Shown here one piece after another: positions 1 to 6,506 of a stretch of 14,363 bases of DNA. The stretch comes from an uncultured Lachnospiraceae bacterium (GTDB lineage: Bacteria > Bacillota > Clostridia > Lachnospirales > Lachnospiraceae), in assembly GCA_910586955.1 (NCBI GenBank), contig CAJUMM010000067.1:1-14363 (forward strand), written 5' to 3'. Below the pieces are notes generated by a model, which was given only the letters and a program-made list of their open reading frames with translations, did no database searches and was not told the DNA's origin. Position 1 is the first letter of the stretch. The number at the start of each line of letters is the position of its first letter. The translations under genes and the position numbers were made by a program.

Positions 1-624
1 CAGCCCTACGTGAAGGGTCACATGGGCCAGCTTGACTCCTTTTTCCTGAATAGCCTCCAAAAGCTCCGGAGTAAAATGCAGACCGGCCGTAGGCGCAGCA
101 GCGGAACCGTCATGCTTGGCGTAGACGGTCTGGTAGCGGTTCTTGTCCTTCAGCGGATGGGTGATGTAGGGCGGCAGGGGCATCTGTCCCAGCTGATCCA
201 GGATTTCCTCAAAAATTCCCTCATAGGTGAAACGGATCCGGCGGTTTCCCTCCTCCGCAATCTCCAGCACTTCCCCTGTAAGGAGCCCGTCACCAAAGGA
301 AATACGCACACCGGGGCGGGCTTTCTTCCCAGGCTTCACCAGGGTTTCCCATACATTGTCCTCACAGCGCTTCAAAAGCAGGACCTCAATGCCCGCTCCC
401 GTTCCCTCCCGGACCCCCATAAGCCTGGCAGGAAGCACCCGGGTATTGTTCACCACCAGGCAGTCTCCCGGCCGGAGGAAATCCACAATTTCCCGGAATC
501 CCCGGTGCTTTATCTCTCCCGTCTCTTTATCCAATACCAGGAGCCTGGAACTGCTCCGATCCTCCAGGGGATCCTGGGCAATGAGTTCTTTTGGCAAATC
601 ATAATAAAAATCGCTTGTTTTCAT
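1..624 (-). CDS. queA: S-adenosylmethionine:tRNA ribosyltransferase-isomerase QueA (5' part, runs off left edge)
   Basis: QueA transfers and isomerises the ribosyl moiety of SAM onto 7-aminomethyl-7-deazaguanine in the anticodon of GUN tRNAs, making epoxyqueuosine in the cytoplasm. The visible 208 residues start MKTSDFYYDLPKELIAQ and contain family landmarks: the QDPLEDRSSSRLLVLD block, FLRPGDCLVVNNTRVLPARL, and near the edge HDGSAAAPTAGLHFTPELL followed by HVTLHVGL. The family is usually about 340 residues, so roughly 130 C-terminal residues lie outside the window. The ATG at 624-622 is preceded by a GAGGA-type ribosome site. The frame is open to base 1 with no stop, so nothing suggests a broken gene. 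It is divergent from the GNAT gene and has its own promoter. Recognition is from conserved sequence and is firm. Confidence 0.95.
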   Translation of the reverse strand, partial: MKTSDFYYDLPKELIAQDPLEDRSSSRLLVLDKETGEIKHRGFREIVDFLRPGDCLVVNNTRVLPARLMGVREGTGAGIEVLLLKRCEDNVWETLVKPGKKARPGVRISFGDGLLTGEVLEIAEEGNRRIRFTYEGIFEEILDQLGQMPLPPYITHPLKDKNRYQTVYAKHDGSAAAPTAGLHFTPELLEAIQEKGVKLAHVTLHVGL

Positions 625-654
625 TCTGGTTTCCTCACTTGTCAATCTTTTTCG

Positions 655-683
655 ATCATATCATAGGGGAAAATGACAGTCAA
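655..683 (-). promoter_or_regulatory. sigma-A promoter of queA
   Basis: On the minus strand, TTGACT (683-678) and TATGAT (660-655) are separated by 17 bases, 31 bases upstream of the queA ATG. One mismatch from consensus in each hexamer, at ideal spacing, makes this the likely queA start region. Confidence 0.6.
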
Positions 684-731
684 TCCAAATACATAAGAAT
701 CCCACTGCCACTCTCCTATAATATATCTTAA

Positions 732-766
732 TTGGACTACTCATGTCCGGGAAAATATGCTATACT
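732..766 (+). promoter_or_regulatory. possible promoter of the GNAT gene
   Basis: TTGGAC (732-737) and TATGCT (756-761) are spaced by 18 bases on the plus strand, with a second TATACT just after (761-766). The hexamers are imperfect and the site is inferred only from position upstream of the acetyltransferase. Confidence 0.3.
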
Positions 767-845
767 TTCAAACGCAGGAAGCCAAATGCTCCTGCAAGCT
801 TTCCATGAAAATCCAAACCAATATGCAAAAAGGAGACTTTATACA

Positions 846-1337
846 ATGTACATTGCCATACGAAAATACAACACCGAGGATCTTCCCTCCATGAACGCCA
901 TATGGAACGAGGTGGTGGAGGAAGGCGCTGCCTTTCCCCAGACAGAACTGCTGGACGCAGATACGGGGGCAGGCTTTTTCGCCTCCCAGACCTGCTGCGG
1001 TGTGGCGGAAGACACAGAAAGCGGGCAAATCCTGGGGCTTTATATTCTCCATCCCAACAATCTGGGGCGCTGCGGCCACATTGCCAACGCAAGCTATGCA
1101 GTCCGCTCCTTCTTCCGAGGCCTGCACATCGGGGAGAAGCTGGTCTTGGACAGCCTAATCCAGGGGAAAGCCCATGGATTTACCATTCTCCAGTTCAACG
1201 CCGTGGTGCGGACCAATATCCATGCCCGTCACCTCTATGAGCGTCTGGGCTTTCAGCAGCTTGGGGTAATTCCCGGCGGTTTCCTTGGGAAGGACGGGCA
1301 TTACGAAGATATCTGTCCCTACTACCGTCTGCTGTAA
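846..1337 (+). CDS. GNAT family N-acetyltransferase
   Basis: A 163-residue single-domain acetyltransferase predicted to move an acetyl group from acetyl-CoA to an amine; the substrate cannot be read from sequence. The acetyl-CoA binding motif is seen as RGLHIGEKL at residues 91-99, and the C-terminal GNAT pattern as TNIHARHLYERLGF at 123-136, where the Asn and Tyr positions are typical. An open frame continues upstream to 732, but the ATG at 846 is preferred because AGGAG (831-835) lies ten bases before it and residue 1 begins the usual beta-strand (MYIAIRKYNTEDL). The upstream extension has no recognisable sequence and lies over the promoter region. The WYL regulator follows after 78 bases, so the two could be co-transcribed, though that gap contains its own dyad. 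Confidence 0.88.
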   Translation: MYIAIRKYNTEDLPSMNAIWNEVVEEGAAFPQTELLDADTGAGFFASQTCCGVAEDTESGQILGLYILHPNNLGRCGHIANASYAVRSFFRGLHIGEKLVLDSLIQGKAHGFTILQFNAVVRTNIHARHLYERLGFQQLGVIPGGFLGKDGHYEDICPYYRLL

Positions 1338-1352
1338 AATTTTTTTCAATGG

Positions 1353-1366
1353 GACAGCTACCTGTC
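1353..1366. promoter_or_regulatory. inverted repeat, possible operator upstream of the WYL regulator
   Basis: GACAGCTACCTGTC is palindromic at 12 of 14 positions and lies about 50 bases before the WYL regulator ATG. Its position suggests an autoregulatory operator. A weak candidate promoter overlaps it (CTGTCA and TTTAAC with 17-base spacing). Binding by this regulator is inference. Confidence 0.35.
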
Positions 1367-1415
1367 ATATTGGAAATGCTATTCTTTAACCCTAAGGGTA
1401 GGCAGGAGGAAGGAA

Positions 1416-2324
1416 ATGCAGATAGAACGCCTGGTCAATATGGTCTTTTACCTTATCAGCCGGCAGCAGGCGACAGCCCGGGAACTGGCAGATTATTTCC
1501 ACGTATCAACTAGGACGGTTTACCGGGATATCAATACACTGTCGGTGGCGGGAATTCCCGTCCTTTCCGCCAGGGGAACCGGCGGGGGAATCTCCCTGAT
1601 GGACGGATATACCTTAAACAAAGCCGTCTTTTCCCAAGAGGAACAGGAACATATCCTCCAATCCCTGCAAATGCTCCGGGCTGCAGACTATCCGGACGCA
1701 GCTCTCACCTTAAGCAAGCTGAGAGCTATCTTTGGCCGGACATCTGCCGGAAAATGGCTGGATTTGGACTTTACCTACTGGGGCGGCAGCCAAAAGCAGA
1801 AAACAGAATTTCTGGAACTGCAGTATGCCGTCCTTCATAAACACGCCATATCCTTTGACTATTTCAATTCCAGCCTCCAAAAATCCAAACGGGTAATAGA
1901 ACCCCTGCAGATAGTCTTCAAGGCCCGCACCTGGTATGTGGCGGGATACTGCCGCTCCAGACAGGAAATAAGAATTTTCCGCATGTCAAGAATGAAGGAT
2001 ATCTGCATCCTGCCGGAAACCTTTGATCGCATTCTTCCCAGGGACTTTTCTTTGTCTCCGGACAGGAAGGCAGAATGCACACTGCCTGTATTTAAATTGA
2101 AATTTGCTCCTGAAATTGCTTACCGGCTCTTTGACGATTTCCAGGAAAGCCAGGTAGAACCATGTGCAGACGGCAGTTTTATCGTCACCTTCCCCTATGA
2201 GCTGACGGATTGGACTTTCCATTATCTTCTGTCTTTCGGAAAATACGTGGAAATCCTGGAGCCGGAGGAGGCCCGGGACATGATGAAGAAGCGGGCGCTG
2301 GAAATTGCGGAACTATATTATTAA
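1416..2324 (+). CDS. WYL-domain transcriptional regulator (DeoR-like HTH, YafY type)
   Basis: A 302-residue ligand-responsive DNA-binding protein. The N terminus (about residues 5-60) is an HTH_11 winged helix with the pattern ATARELADYFHVSTRTVYRD, followed by a GGGISL turn. The middle carries the WYL domain (about 140-215), including ARTWYVAGYCRSRQEIRIFRMSRM, in which WYVAGYC is the local form of the WYL signature and the arginines typically contact a nucleotide or nucleic-acid-like ligand. The last ~80 residues fit the WCX extension. Length is normal for the family. GGAGGAAGG just before the ATG supports the start. Eleven such regulators out of ten act on an adjacent gene by reputation only, so the target is inferred: the YciI-like gene starts 30 bases downstream and is the best candidate partner. 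A dyad at 1353-1366 may be its operator. Confidence 0.9.
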   Translation: MQIERLVNMVFYLISRQQATARELADYFHVSTRTVYRDINTLSVAGIPVLSARGTGGGISLMDGYTLNKAVFSQEEQEHILQSLQMLRAADYPDAALTLSKLRAIFGRTSAGKWLDLDFTYWGGSQKQKTEFLELQYAVLHKHAISFDYFNSSLQKSKRVIEPLQIVFKARTWYVAGYCRSRQEIRIFRMSRMKDICILPETFDRILPRDFSLSPDRKAECTLPVFKLKFAPEIAYRLFDDFQESQVEPCADGSFIVTFPYELTDWTFHYLLSFGKYVEILEPEEARDMMKKRALEIAELYY

Positions 2325-2354
2325 CTTTCACACATGGAAAAAGGAGGGAAACAC

Positions 2355-2654
2355 ATGGAAAAATGGCTCTACGTCTGTCTCATTGAAAAAAACAAATCTT
2401 ACAACCGGGTTACGAAAGCAGTCATCGAAAGGCACGTTGCCCATTTGCAGGAACTGGATGACAGCGGCCACTTGGAGCTTACAGGGGTTTTCAAAGGATA
2501 TCCCGGTGTTGCGGGAATGTATATCCTGAAAGCGGAAAGCTACGAAGAGGCCCAAGAGCTCTGTCAATCAGAGCCCCTGGTTATGGAAGGATTTGCTGCC
2601 TGCAAGCTAAAAGCACTGCAGGTAGCGGATAGGGAAAATCATTACCTGCTTTAA
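2355..2654 (+). CDS. YciI-like (YCII-related) dimeric alpha-beta barrel protein
   Basis: A 99-residue protein of the YCII-related ferredoxin-fold family, whose members form dimers and have been proposed to be small enzymes with a His-Asp pair; activity here is unknown. The pattern fits the family: a short beta strand (KWLYVCLI), a helix with RHVAHLQELDDSGHLELTGVF at about residues 26-46 carrying His27 and His30, a central GMYILKAESYEEAQEL strand-helix, and SEPLVMEGF near residue 72-80, where the family normally has a D-P pair. The start at 2355 is chosen over an in-frame ATG at 2334 because AAGGAGG (2341-2347) lies between them at correct spacing for 2355. It follows the WYL regulator by 30 bases and is probably co-transcribed with it. 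Confidence 0.8.
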   Translation: MEKWLYVCLIEKNKSYNRVTKAVIERHVAHLQELDDSGHLELTGVFKGYPGVAGMYILKAESYEEAQELCQSEPLVMEGFAACKLKALQVADRENHYLL

Positions 2655-2734
2655 GACGCTTCCTTTTGGGAGTTGTGTATCTGATGGGAAATGACTTATA
2701 TGCAAATTGGAAGTTGTGGCTGGGAGCGGACGCA

Positions 2735-2874
2735 GTTAAGGAACCTTATCCCATCCGGAACACGCTTTCGCTCCATTCAAACGCAGCGGTACTAAGCTCA
2801 CACTTCGCCTTTGGCTCGTGTTCGCTAAGGACCGGCGTTTTCATAGGGTTCCGGCTAAGATAAGGTTCCTTAAC
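2735..2874 (-). repeat. dispersed palindromic repeat, copy 1 (core)
   Basis: The core is bounded by inverted arms: 2735-2761 pairs with 2848-2874 at 24 of 27 positions, and the outer 16 bases (GTTAAGGAACCTTATC) are perfect. Inside is a smaller hairpin (ACAC 2800-2803, GCC 2807-2809, TTT loop, GGC 2813-2815, GTGT 2818-2821). The strand given is the orientation that aligns directly with copy 2. Over 106 bases (2749-2854 against 3064-3169) the two copies align without gaps at about 86 percent identity. Weaker pairing continues outside the core, for example GGAAG near 2710 with CTTCC near 2905, so the full element may be about 200 bases. Confidence 0.85.
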
Positions 2875-3040
2875 CGCTGGCAGTCTCCAGCTGAAAGTCC
2901 ATCTTCCGGTTGTTTTACGTTTTCCTGAGCATAGCAGCCCCTATCTCCGTTTGGAGGGACGGCACCTTCCTGACAACTGACATTGATAAAACGTGAGGTT
3001 TAAAAGCAGTTATTAATGAAATAAATGACTTTCGCAGACA

Positions 3041-3186
3041 GCGTTACAGAATCCGCATCCTGGCCGGAACCCTATGAAAACGCCAGCACTTGGGGAACGC
3101 AAGCCGTAGGCGCAGCGTGAGCCTAGTACTGTTGCGTTTGAATGGAGCGAAAGCGCGTTCCGGATGGGATGGGGATTCTGTAATGC
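3041..3186 (+). repeat. dispersed palindromic repeat, copy 2 (core)
   Basis: This is the inverted second copy. Its arms 3041-3070 and 3157-3186 pair at 25 of 30 positions, and the outer 20 at 18 of 20. The arm sequence (GCGTTACAGAATCC) differs clearly from copy 1, yet both arms differ together so pairing is kept. The inner hairpin is ACGC 3097-3100, GCC 3103-3105, GTA loop, GGC 3109-3111, GCGT 3115-3118. Similarity to copy 1 continues into the left flank (ATGACTTTC before 3041) and the right flank (TGCGTCCG after the arm). Confidence 0.85.
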
Positions 3187-3321
3187 GTCCGGCTTATATC
3201 AATTCATTTTTCACGAATATCCCTCGCTCTAAAGAGCTCGGTCAATTCCAATTTATCAAACCGTTAAGCTGCCACAATTTTTATTTCTTTGTTCCTCATC
3301 CCATTTTTTGTTCTGCCGTTT

Positions 3322-4299
3322 TTACCGCACTTCCTGGTTTTGGGGATCCCGGGCCATATCCAGAATCTCCATGACCAAAAGACTATGCTCCAGCCGCCGT
3401 TCAAAGGCTTCCCGGTCCTCTTCCTCATAGTATTTAGCAAAAGCAGCCAGCTCGTAGTACAGGCGTTCCGGAGAATCCGCCAGGGAAAAGACCTCCGGCT
3501 CGCCTTTATTTTCCTGGAAGGAAAACTCTGCCAAGATGCTGGGGGCGTCAGTGCTGTGGAAAAATCCTTGATCTCCCTGAACATTGACGCTTAAGCAGTT
3601 AAGGCCGCCGCAGTCCTTGGCTCCCACGCAGACAGCCTGAAAGGTGGGATACTGCATGATAAGAATCCCTGAGGTGTCCACTCCCCTCTCCATGTTGGGG
3701 TAATAATGCACGGACAGGGGCTTTCCAAAGAGGCCGGCCACAAAGTGAATGTTGTAAATGCTGATATCCGTCAGTGCGCCTCCAGCCATTTCGGGATCAA
3801 AGACCGGGCTTATGACCCCTTCCTTAAATTTGTCGTACCGGCTGGAGTATTGGGAAAAGTTAAGCTGTACAATCTTCACTTCCCCCAGCCGGGGCAGCAG
3901 CTCCTTCATCTTGTCATAGTTGGGATTAAACTGATTGGTAATGGCTTCAAAGAGGTAAAGCTTCCGCTCCCTGGCAAGCTCCGCCAGTTCCTTCGCTTCT
4001 GCGTAAGTCACGGTAAAGGGCTTCTCCAGAATCACATGCTTTCCCGCCTCCAGGGCCTGCTTGGCAAAGGGAAAATGCAGGGCGTTGGGCAAGGCCACAT
4101 AGACCACATCCACCTTCGGATCAGCGAGCATATCCTCATAAGACTCATAAGCCACGGGAATCCCATATTTTTCACAGATTTCCTTCCGGGCCTCCTCTCT
4201 CCTGGCGTAAAGGGCGTAGGCCTCCATACCTTCCACCAAGGCGGCCGCGTCCAAAAACGGCGGTACAATCATACCGGAACCGGCAATTCCTATCTTCAT
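3322..4299 (-). CDS. Gfo/Idh/MocA family NAD(P)-dependent oxidoreductase
   Basis: A 325-residue cytoplasmic dehydrogenase that should oxidise or reduce a sugar, inositol or related polyol using NAD(P); the substrate cannot be assigned. The Rossmann domain begins with the glycine motif GIAGSGM (residues 4-10), continues through VDVVYVALPNALHFPFAKQALEAGKHV, and contains the family EKPF signature with the catalytic-type Lys93. The C-terminal substrate domain has GGALTDISIYNIH at about 173-185, where Asp178 and His185 fall at typical active-site positions. The length is slightly short of the usual 330-350. The ATG at 4299-4297 is preceded by AGGAGG. It has its own promoter overlapping the end of the MATE gene. 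Neighbouring genes do not reveal a pathway. Confidence 0.92.
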   Translation of the reverse strand: MKIGIAGSGMIVPPFLDAAALVEGMEAYALYARREEARKEICEKYGIPVAYESYEDMLADPKVDVVYVALPNALHFPFAKQALEAGKHVILEKPFTVTYAEAKELAELARERKLYLFEAITNQFNPNYDKMKELLPRLGEVKIVQLNFSQYSSRYDKFKEGVISPVFDPEMAGGALTDISIYNIHFVAGLFGKPLSVHYYPNMERGVDTSGILIMQYPTFQAVCVGAKDCGGLNCLSVNVQGDQGFFHSTDAPSILAEFSFQENKGEPEVFSLADSPERLYYELAAFAKYYEEEDREAFERRLEHSLLVMEILDMARDPQNQEVR

Positions 4300-4348
4300 T
4301 TTTTCCTCCTATTCCGCGGGCGCGTCCGCCCTCTCTCATTCTACTTTG

Positions 4349-4377
4349 ATTGTATCGCACTTTCCCCGGAATTTCAA
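4349..4377 (-). promoter_or_regulatory. sigma-A promoter of the Gfo/Idh/MocA gene
   Basis: On the minus strand, TTGAAA (4377-4372) and TACAAT (4354-4349) are separated by 17 bases. The -35 box overlaps the TGA stop of the MATE gene (4376-4374). The 50 bases from the -10 box to the ATG leave room for a short leader. The hexamers are one mismatch each from consensus. Confidence 0.6.
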
Positions 4378-5762
4378 TGGATTTCAGGCTGGGCCTCCAA
4401 ATTGCCTGCCGGGAACGCCTGAGGCTGTATCATGTTCTTCGGGGCGGAAATGCGGTACATGATCAGGCAGATTACCGTTAGGATGCCCTCCACAAGGAGC
4501 TGCGTCAAAATAACGCCGTTGAGCTTCCAGAAATAGTTCAGTACCATGACCCCGGGGATAAAGAGCACCACGTTGCGCAGAAGGGTGATCCCAAGAGAAC
4601 CCGCCGCTTTGCCCAGGGCCTGAAAATAAGAAGTTACCATATTGATAATTCCCAGCAATGGTGCATGGAAGCACAAAAGCTGCAGAAAATGAGAGGTCTG
4701 TGCGACAAGGGCTTCTTCATACAGAAATATGGATGCAAATCCTTCGGAAAAAGACATAAAAAGAGCTGTAAACACTCCTCCAAGGACCATTCCGTAAATA
4801 ATACTGATTCCCATGGCTTTTTCCAGACGTTTTTCCTCTTTTGCCCCGTAATAGTATCCCAGCAGCGGAGCCACTCCCTGGGACAATCCCACCGACAGCA
4901 TGATGGGAAGCATGTCGATTTTGTAGGCAATGCCGTAGGATGCCACGGCATCAGAACCATATATGGCAATATAATTGTTGAGAACAATGTTGGAGACGCT
5001 CATCATAACGGTAATAAGGGCTCCGGGGATACCGATTAGAATAACCTTAAGAACCATATCCTTTTCCGGCTTAAAGTTCCCCGGCGATAATGACACCAGC
5101 TCGTTACCATGCCCCTCCTCCCGGATGAGACAGAAAAGATAGTATGCGGAGGCACAGAAGAAGCCGATGGAAGTGGCCAGCGCTGCTCCTGCTGTTCCCA
5201 TATGGAGAAATACAATAAAAATCCAGTCCAGAAGGATATTAACGGCATTTCCCAGGGCAATGCCCAGGGTACTTTCCTTGATCATCCCCACAGAGCGGAG
5301 GGAATGTGCAAGGCCGTTTGACAGCATAATAAAAGGTGCCCCCAGGAAAATCCATTCCAAATAATCACAGGTATAGCCAAAATTGCCTTCGTCGGCTCCA
5401 ATCAAATATGCTGCAGGCTTAAGCACCAAAAGGCCGGCGGCAAGCACCAGGACTCCCGCAATTCCTATGGAGTATACGCAGAAATTCAGGCATTTCGCTG
5501 AATCCTCCTTTCTGCCCTCCCCCAGCTGCCTTGCAATGACGCTGCCTCCGCCCATGCCGAACACACATGCTATGGACATAATAATCAGCAGAACGGGAAC
5601 GCAGAGAGTGACGGCAGCAATCTGATCCGCACTCTTGGTCAATGATACAAAATAGGTATCCGCCAGATTGTAGATCAGTGTGGCAAGCTGCCCCAGCATG
5701 GCAGGAATGCCCAGCTTTCGAATGGTTGATGGTATATTGTTTCCCTCAAATACAGATGACAT
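4374..5762 (-). CDS. MATE family efflux transporter
   Basis: A 462-residue inner-membrane multidrug and toxic compound exporter, normally driven by Na+ or H+ and acting on cationic drugs or metabolites. The sequence shows about 12 hydrophobic segments in two related halves, beginning with the typical N terminus IRKLGIPAMLGQLATLIYNLADTYFV in which the helix-1 P-x-M-L pattern and the NLADTYFVS turn are family hallmarks. The second half starts around residue 240 (ILIGIPGALITVMMSV) and contains GLSQGVAPLLGYYYGA near 300, the repeated-half counterpart. Length is normal (about 450). AAGGGAGG precedes the ATG. It is transcribed divergently from a Crp/Fnr-type gene, with only 85 bases between, containing a 20-bp palindrome, so that regulator probably controls it. 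Confidence 0.93.
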   Translation of the reverse strand: MSSVFEGNNIPSTIRKLGIPAMLGQLATLIYNLADTYFVSLTKSADQIAAVTLCVPVLLIIMSIACVFGMGGGSVIARQLGEGRKEDSAKCLNFCVYSIGIAGVLVLAAGLLVLKPAAYLIGADEGNFGYTCDYLEWIFLGAPFIMLSNGLAHSLRSVGMIKESTLGIALGNAVNILLDWIFIVFLHMGTAGAALATSIGFFCASAYYLFCLIREEGHGNELVSLSPGNFKPEKDMVLKVILIGIPGALITVMMSVSNIVLNNYIAIYGSDAVASYGIAYKIDMLPIMLSVGLSQGVAPLLGYYYGAKEEKRLEKAMGISIIYGMVLGGVFTALFMSFSEGFASIFLYEEALVAQTSHFLQLLCFHAPLLGIINMVTSYFQALGKAAGSLGITLLRNVVLFIPGVMVLNYFWKLNGVILTQLLVEGILTVICLIMYRISAPKNMIQPQAFPAGNLEAQPEIH

Positions 5763-5776
5763 TCTAAAAACCTCCC

Positions 5777-5805
5777 TTGCATTTAACTAAAAAATACCCT
5801 AAAAT
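5777..5805 (+). promoter_or_regulatory. promoter of the Crp/Fnr-type regulator gene
   Basis: TTGCAT (5777-5782) and TAAAAT (5800-5805) with exactly 17 bases between. The predicted transcription start near 5812 falls just before the 20-bp palindrome, so a protein bound there would block initiation or early elongation. Confidence 0.5.
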
Positions 5806-5820
5806 AAAAAGAAAAAACAA
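5791..5820 (-). promoter_or_regulatory. possible promoter of the MATE gene
   Basis: On the minus strand, TTGTTT (5820-5815) and TATTTT (5796-5791) are spaced by 18 bases, upstream of the exporter. The -35 hexamer overlaps the first bases of the 20-bp palindrome. The region is A/T-rich, so a chance match is possible. Confidence 0.35.
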
Positions 5821-5835
5821 GACATATGTCTTGTT
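5816..5835. promoter_or_regulatory. perfect 20-bp palindrome, likely operator of the MATE-Crp/Fnr divergent pair
   Basis: AACAAGACATATGTCTTGTT equals its own reverse complement with no spacer. It ends 12 bases before the regulator ATG and lies in the only intergenic region shared with the exporter. Crp/Fnr proteins bind dyads of about 16-22 bp as dimers, so autoregulation plus exporter control is the simplest reading. As RNA it could also form a hairpin just ahead of the ribosome site. Confidence 0.65.
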
Positions 5836-5847
5836 CTGGGGGAAATT

Positions 5848-6498
5848 ATGAAAAAAATTTACGACAAAGATCGTGTCCGGGAAGCCCTGAGGGAGAATAG
5901 ACATGGGGTTCTTTTGGAAAGCCTGGATTTAGACCTTTTCTTAATTGAATACGAACCGGGAGAATTGATTTCCGCCCCTTGGCTTGATGATTCTCTTTTT
6001 CAAATTGTACTCTTTGGGGAACTGTCCATCTACTTTATCCGAAATGACGGCAGCAAGTATTCCCTGGCCGCCGGACAGGGCAGCTACATTCTGGGAGAGA
6101 TGGATCTGTTTTTGATGAAAAACAACAACATCTATGCCAAGGTTACAAAAAAACTTACCAGCATTGCCTTTATCACCAAATATCACAAAGAAAAGCTGTA
6201 TCAAAACGGCCCTTTTATGTATCTGGTAGGGGAAAGCATGGCCCGGAAAATGGCGGCTATGACCGCTCTGGATGCCGCCCCTTCCTCCCTGCCGGAACGG
6301 GTCCTTTCCTATATGGAGTATCAATGCCAGGAGGGGCGGCTGAAAGGCATAGAAAAAACTGCTTTCCGGCTGCACTGCAGCCCCCGGCAGCTCCAGCGCA
6401 TCCTAAACGCTTATGAGAAGGATGGGCTGGTTGAAAAGACAGGAAAGGGAGCCTACCGGCTGGTTCCCCCGGGAAGCCAATCTCCCGGGGGAAAATAA
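5848..6498 (+). CDS. Crp/Fnr family transcriptional regulator
   Basis: A 216-residue cytoplasmic regulator. Residues about 20-125 form a cupin-like cyclic-nucleotide-binding fold (beta strands with FGELSIYFIRNDGSKYSLAAGQGSYILGEMDLF), but no cysteine cluster for an FeS centre and no clear cAMP phosphate-binding R-S pair is visible, so its signal is unknown. Residues about 150-207 form the winged helix, with TAFRLHCSPRQLQRILNAYEKDGLVEKTGKGAYRL matching the Crp-type recognition helix and wing. A GGGGGAAA site precedes the ATG. It is divergent from the MATE exporter. The last codons (PPGSQSPGGK) coincide with a GC-rich stem-loop, so the C-terminal tail probably has no role of its own. Confidence 0.88.
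   Translation: MKKIYDKDRVREALRENRHGVLLESLDLDLFLIEYEPGELISAPWLDDSLFQIVLFGELSIYFIRNDGSKYSLAAGQGSYILGEMDLFLMKNNNIYAKVTKKLTSIAFITKYHKEKLYQNGPFMYLVGESMARKMAAMTALDAAPSSLPERVLSYMEYQCQEGRLKGIEKTAFRLHCSPRQLQRILNAYEKDGLVEKTGKGAYRLVPPGSQSPGGK
6464..6493. terminator. possible bidirectional terminator at a convergent gene end
   Basis: Perfect 11-bp arms TTCCCCCGGGA (6464-6474) and TCCCGGGGGAA (6483-6493) enclose an 8-base loop. It lies between the convergent Crp/Fnr-type gene and the PTS EIIBC gene, which end 8 bases apart. The stem is very strong, but neither side is followed by a good run of T, so termination may be weak or factor-assisted. The 3' arm ends inside the last codons of the regulator. Confidence 0.5.
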
Positions 6499-6506
6499 CC
6501 TTTCAT

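Larger units (their letters stand above)
2655..3321. other. 667-bp gene-free stretch holding a pair of structured repeats
   Basis: No credible coding region is seen on either strand between the YciI-like gene and the stop codon of the Gfo/Idh/MocA gene. The stretch is occupied by two inverted copies of a palindromic repeat (cores 2735-2874 and 3041-3186) separated by 166 bases. The spacer has only a weak ACGTTTT/AAAACGT dyad (2917-2923 and 2988-2994) and a CTCC-GTTT-GGAG mini-hairpin. No T-rich terminator was found for either neighbouring gene. Confidence 0.7.

Noticed and set aside
10..666. Plus-strand open frame opposite queA
   Set aside because: It is the antisense shadow of a clearly conserved queA and has low-complexity, family-free sequence.
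732..845. Upstream extension of the GNAT open frame (38 extra residues)
   Set aside because: No ribosome site precedes 732, the extension has no recognisable sequence, and AGGAG at 831 fits the ATG at 846.
3226..3240. GCTCT-AA-AGAGC dyad as terminator of the Gfo/Idh/MocA gene
   Set aside because: The stem is 5 bp and no T run follows on the minus strand.
2655..3321. tRNA, CRISPR array or transposase remnant in the gene-free stretch
   Set aside because: No cloverleaf, no short regularly spaced direct repeats, and no transposase-like reading frame were found; the repeats are two inverted palindromic copies only.
3090..3374. Plus-strand open frame across copy 2 of the repeat
   Set aside because: It lies over the structured repeat and the end of the Gfo/Idh/MocA gene, with no ribosome site and no protein-like pattern.
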